Under the pieces are notes generated by a model. It searched no databases. It had not been told where the DNA came from and saw only the letters and a list, made by a program, of their open reading frames with translations. Of a DNA stretch of 64,000 nt, positions 61,043-64,000 are shown one piece after another (positions within the stretch are counted from its first letter, which is position 1; each line of letters opens with the position of its first letter). Source of the stretch: Bacteroidota bacterium. GTDB lineage: Bacteria > Bacteroidota > Bacteroidia > Flavobacteriales_D > Crocinitomicaceae. The stretch is from assembly GCA_024280295.1 (NCBI GenBank), contig JAJRQK010000039.1, positions 186,001 through 250,000 of the forward strand, read 5' to 3'. A program made the translations under genes and the position numbers.

Positions 61043-61084
61043 TATCTGTTTATTGTAATATACGCGCGAACGACTGCTTTTTCT

Positions 61085-61092
61085 TATCTTTG
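61085..61092 (+). promoter_or_regulatory. -7 promoter box (TATCTTTG) before the pseudouridine synthase gene
   Basis: TATCTTTG, a perfect TAnnTTTG, 21 bp upstream of the ATG at 61113. A TTG at 61053-61055 is too far to be a good -33 box. Confidence 0.5.
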
Positions 61093-61112
61093 CGGAAAAT
61101 GATAAGCTAGAT

Positions 61113-62003
61113 ATGGGCAGAGGAAGAGATACGAGCGCAGGGCGATCAGGAGGAAGAGGAAAAGACGCAAAACAAAATTCGTCAAAAGGAAAAAACCCTT
61201 CTGATAAGAAGAAAGTAACTGCTCGTGATAAAGGCAAGTACAGCGACTATAAAGATCGTACAAAAAAAGGTGACCCTCTTCCAACTTTTGGAGAAAATGT
61301 TCGACTGAATAAATACTTATCGAATGCTGGTATTTGTTCTCGGCGTGAGGCTGATGTGCTAATTCAAACTGGACTTGTATCTGTTAATGGCATTGTAGTC
61401 ACTGAAATGGGATTAAAAGTTAGTCCAACAGACGAAGTGAAATATGACGGTGGAACAATTGCCGCTCAAAAGAAACAATACGTTCTACTCAATAAACCTA
61501 AAGGATTTGTTACTTCGCTCGATGACCCCTTTGGTCGAAAGAACGCAATGACATTGGTAGCAAAAGCATGTAAGGAAAATGTGTTTCCAGTTGGTCGACT
61601 TGGAAAAGATACAACAGGCTTGGTGCTTTTCACAAATGATAGTGATCTTGAGAAAAAATTGATGCATCCAAAACATCGAGCTGCTCAATTATTTCATGTT
61701 GCACTGAACAAAAAAATGAAACCAGAACATTTAGCAGCCCTTACCAATGGTGTCTTGTTAGAGGACGGAACAATAAAATTTTCAAAGGCTGAATTTGTCA
61801 GTGATACAGATTCACGTGAAGTTGGAATAGAGTTCCATTCTGGGAAAAATCAAATCGTTCAACGAGCATTGGAAACGCTTGGATATGCTGTTGTAAAGAT
61901 GGATCGAGTAACTTTTTCTGGACTTACCAAAAAGGATCTGCCGCGTGGAAATTACAGGCATTTATCAGAGAAAGAAGTTGGGTTTTTAAAAATGACATCA
62001 TGA
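61113..62003 (+). CDS. RsuA/RluB-type pseudouridine synthase with GRLG in place of GRLD
   Basis: 296 residues. A basic Gly/Lys/Arg-rich leader (about 1-55, GRGRDTSAGRSGGRGKD) precedes an S4 RNA-binding domain (RLNKYLSNAGICSRREADVL, VSVNGIVV), then the catalytic domain: LLNKPKGFVTSLDD, FPVGRLGKDTTGLVLFTND, KLMHPKHRAAQLFHV, and the end EFHSGKNQIVQRALETLGY. In RsuA, RluB and relatives the catalytic Asp is the D of GRLD; here codon GGA gives Gly at this place (GRLG), while the rest of the motif (KDTTG) is intact. Uridine isomerisation may therefore be lost or use another residue. The gene overlaps the next by 4 bp. Confidence 0.88.
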   Translation: MGRGRDTSAGRSGGRGKDAKQNSSKGKNPSDKKKVTARDKGKYSDYKDRTKKGDPLPTFGENVRLNKYLSNAGICSRREADVLIQTGLVSVNGIVVTEMGLKVSPTDEVKYDGGTIAAQKKQYVLLNKPKGFVTSLDDPFGRKNAMTLVAKACKENVFPVGRLGKDTTGLVLFTNDSDLEKKLMHPKHRAAQLFHVALNKKMKPEHLAALTNGVLLEDGTIKFSKAEFVSDTDSREVGIEFHSGKNQIVQRALETLGYAVVKMDRVTFSGLTKKDLPRGNYRHLSEKEVGFLKMTS

Positions 62004-62704
62004 AAAAAATCATCCTTCTTTTATCCGTTATTCTTGGAATTACTGCTTGTTCTTCAAAAGAGACAGAAGATAACGCAGAGTTTGCATCCACGAATATGTT
62101 TGGCGAATATTTCTATGAATATGATACTATTCCTAAAGTTTACGTTTATAGGGATGTCGTTGGTGGTTTGGAGGAACAGTTTCATCGTGTTTTTTCGATT
62201 GAAGACACCGAAGGAAAACACATTGTAGTAGAAATATATGCCGATGATGGCCGAATTTTAGAAGCACTCAATTACAATTTAGACAGCCTTAACTTAATGG
62301 ATCACATGGTTGTCGACACTTCCTTTGTTAAACGCAAAGCAGAACTCTTCAAAAATCAAATGATCCCACTGGATAAAACATCACAAGCAGAATTCGCAAG
62401 TCGTTTTGCTGGAATTATGGATTCAACTCTGTTTTTGAAAGAGGTGAATAGAAAGTATTCAAAAGAGGTGAAATTGGAGGTAATGGGAAAGGAGTACGAT
62501 GCAGTTGTATTTAGTGATGACTTGCGTCTGACACTTTTCAATCCATTCACTCAGCTGGAGGATGTGAGGGAAGGTCGATCATTCTCCTACTTTGCAAAAG
62601 GTTTCGGACTAGTTGAATGGCATACCGAAAATAAATTAGGGCATTTTCGACTTGAAAAAATTATATCTCAAGATGAATTTGTCAACTTAATGAGTAAGCA
62701 ATGA
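62000..62704 (+). CDS. Lipoprotein of unknown function
   Basis: 234 residues with a lipobox (SVILGITAC, Cys 17). The mature part begins with an acidic stretch and has alternating helices and strands (IPKVYVYRDVVGGLEEQFHR, HIVVEIYADDGRILEALNY, GKEYDAVVFSDDLRLTLF). It has a Bacteroidota-lipoprotein look but I cannot name the family. Its ATG overlaps the pseudouridine synthase stop (ATGA), and its own stop overlaps the next start (62701-62704), so three genes form one coupled operon: RNA modification, lipoprotein, outer-membrane protein. Confidence 0.72.
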   Translation: MKKIILLLSVILGITACSSKETEDNAEFASTNMFGEYFYEYDTIPKVYVYRDVVGGLEEQFHRVFSIEDTEGKHIVVEIYADDGRILEALNYNLDSLNLMDHMVVDTSFVKRKAELFKNQMIPLDKTSQAEFASRFAGIMDSTLFLKEVNRKYSKEVKLEVMGKEYDAVVFSDDLRLTLFNPFTQLEDVREGRSFSYFAKGFGLVEWHTENKLGHFRLEKIISQDEFVNLMSKQ

Positions 62705-63585
62705 TGAAATTTATTTTGGCTTTTGTACTAATTGCCATGCCTTTTATGGGTGAAAGTCAAACCGTTTGGAGTAAAAAAAAGCAAAAAATTTCTATTGCTA
62801 AAGGTACGCTATTTGGTTATTGGGGATACAACAGAAGTGCTTACACGAAAAGCAGTATGCGCTTCATTGGTCCTGGATACGACTTCACATTACAAGGAGT
62901 TGTTGCACATGATAACCCATCTAAAGTTGGAAGTGGGCATTATATTAATCCAGCGAAAATTACAATTCCTCAATTCAATGCTAGAGTTGGTTATTACTTC
63001 AAAGATCATTGGGCAATCTCGTTCGGCTATGATCACATGAAATATATTTTTGCAGATAATAACAAGGTGCTTTTGAGTGGTCAAATTGATCCCGGAGTTG
63101 ATACAGAAACGAATTGGTCAGGAATTTATAACGCTGAACCAGTTACAACTGATAGAAATACATTCCACTATGAAAATTCTGATGGATTAAATTATTTGCG
63201 CTTCGAATTGACGCGTTCTGACATGCTATTTGGCTTTGGAGATAAGCAACAATTTGTGGTTACATCTAATTTGGGAGCAGCAGCAGGAACTCTACTATCC
63301 TTTAATGACTTTACATTTGCAGGGAAGAAAAATATTCGTACAATATCGATGTCAGGCTATGGAATTTCAGCACATGTTGGACTGAGATTTGAATTTTTTA
63401 AACACCTGTTCTTACAATCCACATTAAGTGGAGGTTTCCACCATCAGCTCGCTGTGAAAAATAGACCAAATGACCCATCGGCGATTACGAAACAAAAATA
63501 TGGCTACGGAGAACTTATTACGGTAGTAGGTTTCTTGATTTACATTCGTCCTACAAATTCTTGCGATAGTTGCCCTGTTTGGTAG
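62701..63585 (+). CDS. Predicted outer-membrane protein, unknown function
   Basis: 294 residues. Signal peptide (FILAFVLIAMPFMGESQ). Strand-rich mature part with Tyr/Phe/Trp-bearing amphipathic stretches (ARVGYYFKDHWAISFGYD, LRFELTRSDMLFGFG, AHVGLRFEFFKHLFLQS), a barrel or porin-like pattern. It ends CDSCPVW rather than with a classic terminal strand, and the CxxC near the end is unusual. Third gene of the operon with the lipoprotein. Family not recognised. The 3' end overlaps by 35 bp with the decayed minus-strand gene. Confidence 0.7.
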   Translation: MMKFILAFVLIAMPFMGESQTVWSKKKQKISIAKGTLFGYWGYNRSAYTKSSMRFIGPGYDFTLQGVVAHDNPSKVGSGHYINPAKITIPQFNARVGYYFKDHWAISFGYDHMKYIFADNNKVLLSGQIDPGVDTETNWSGIYNAEPVTTDRNTFHYENSDGLNYLRFELTRSDMLFGFGDKQQFVVTSNLGAAAGTLLSFNDFTFAGKKNIRTISMSGYGISAHVGLRFEFFKHLFLQSTLSGGFHHQLAVKNRPNDPSAITKQKYGYGELITVVGFLIYIRPTNSCDSCPVW

Positions 63586-63929
63586 AATACCATTGTACTG
63601 AAGAAATGCAAAATCCGCTCCCTCTGTTCACAATCACAACTTGAGCATTGACCTCATCGTTTTCATAGATTAGTTTATAAGGTAGCTCAACTGTGGTAAT
63701 TCCATTGCTGATATTTGTATTGAAACCCATTCCTTTTTTTGCCATCAATAGCTGTTCCGTATGCTGGATCATTTCCCAGTAAATTATGTTGAGGTGGTAT
63801 CCATTAATTTTCAAGCCTGCTCGTATTTTTCCTTGATAAGGAGCGAGAAGAATTTATCTGAGCATTTTTGTCCTTCATCAGCTGATCCGCAATTGTTAAC
63901 TAGAAGCAATCCAACTAAGATGATATCAT
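63551..63929 (-). pseudogene. Decayed lipoprotein-like gene
   Basis: Reading the minus strand from 63929, IILVGLLLVNNCGSADEGQ looks like a lipoprotein signal and is followed by CSDKFFSLLIKEKYEQA and then a stop (TGA near 63821). In a second frame the rest reads KKGMGFNTNISNGITTVELP and VVIVNRGSGFCISSVQWY, a natural C-terminal beta-rich domain. Together they form one small secreted protein of the kind (about 115-125 residues) with a helical start and a cystatin-like end. A frame change is needed near 63815-63825 and probably others, and the ATG at 63929 is out of frame with the signal. So the gene is disrupted or poorly read. The family is not named. Confidence 0.45.
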
Positions 63930-63968
63930 TCTAATGATTAAGGAAATCATCGGTAATTAGTTGATTGT

Positions 63969-63976
63969 TATCTTTG
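63969..63976 (+). promoter_or_regulatory. -7 promoter box (TATCTTTG) near the window end
   Basis: TATCTTTG followed by TGTCAATC, probably in front of a plus-strand gene that begins beyond base 64000. No gene is visible in the 70 bp before the window end. Confidence 0.35.
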
Positions 63977-64000
63977 TGTCAATCATCTCATATTTTGAGA

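Noticed and set aside
1-64000. CRISPR arrays, rRNA operons, prophage or conjugative modules
   Set aside because: No regularly spaced repeats, rRNA stretches, capsid, integrase or transfer genes were seen on either strand.

Overview
The window is a low-GC stretch of a Bacteroidota chromosome, most likely Flavobacteriales (a Crocinitomicaceae-type organism is my best guess). The reasons are several proteins with type IX secretion (T9SS) C-terminal sorting domains, LVIVD, MORN/YwqK and CHU_C-type cell-surface proteins, RprXY-like two-component genes, no obvious Shine-Dalgarno sites, and TAnnTTTG-like -7 boxes. I see no tRNA, rRNA or CRISPR array.

Layout. 1-890: 3' end of mfd. 902-5320: outer-membrane protein, two tandem paralogous lipoproteins, two glycosyltransferases. 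5366-8741: NhaC antiporter, porin plus FMN-binding protein. 8742-20549: mixed housekeeping and surface genes (MtfA-SEC-C peptidase, hydrolase, GNAT, T9SS subtilase, LETM1-like protein, LysE exporter, MORN-repeat protein, MOSC). 20573-22500: covalent-flavin amine oxidase, a T9SS tail fragment and a decayed IS200-type element. 22623-24892: response regulator and histidine kinase. 25021-38377: a 13.4-kb glycan locus in two divergent arms. The left arm holds amidotransferase, HisF-like, HisH-like, glycosyltransferase and flippase genes. The right arm holds LegB, DegT aminotransferase, ATP-grasp, GNAT, CBS-nucleotidyltransferase, glycosyltransferase, glucuronyl C5-epimerase-like and methyltransferase genes. 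The locus is bracketed by a 25-bp near-identical repeat (24934 and 38384) of TTTAAC half-sites. 38505-49267: acidic T9SS protein, MarC, purN, an iodotyrosine-deiodinase-type nitroreductase, acpP-fabF-rnc, surface proteins and adenine deaminase. 49342-50141: a frameshifted thioredoxin-fold T9SS gene. 50216-57798: the most unusual block. A compact minus-strand cluster encodes a PqqD-like protein, an ATP-grasp ligase, a LysA-like PLP decarboxylase, a urea-transporter/M23-peptidase fusion, a TPR-beta-barrel protein and a TPR protein, with an AraC-type regulator upstream. 57912-64000: surface proteins, YraN, an RsuA-type pseudouridine synthase lacking the usual GRLD aspartate, a lipoprotein, an outer-membrane protein and a decayed gene.

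How genes work together. The two glycan arms look like one pathway that builds and exports an amidino- or amino-sugar-containing polysaccharide. Sugar activation and modification, transferases, a flippase and a possible uronate epimerase are present, but no polymerase or nonulosonate synthase is visible here. The two-component pair probably controls itself and the acidic T9SS protein through the shared repeat. The 50-57 kb cluster looks like a small-molecule or peptide-modification system linked to envelope transport; its product is unknown.

Limits. All calls come from reading the sequence and remembered family motifs; no database search was possible. Five loci are visibly broken (IS200 transposase, T9SS tail, DUF1361-like fragment, thioredoxin-T9SS gene, 63.5-63.9 kb gene). 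Some of these could be sequence errors rather than real decay.
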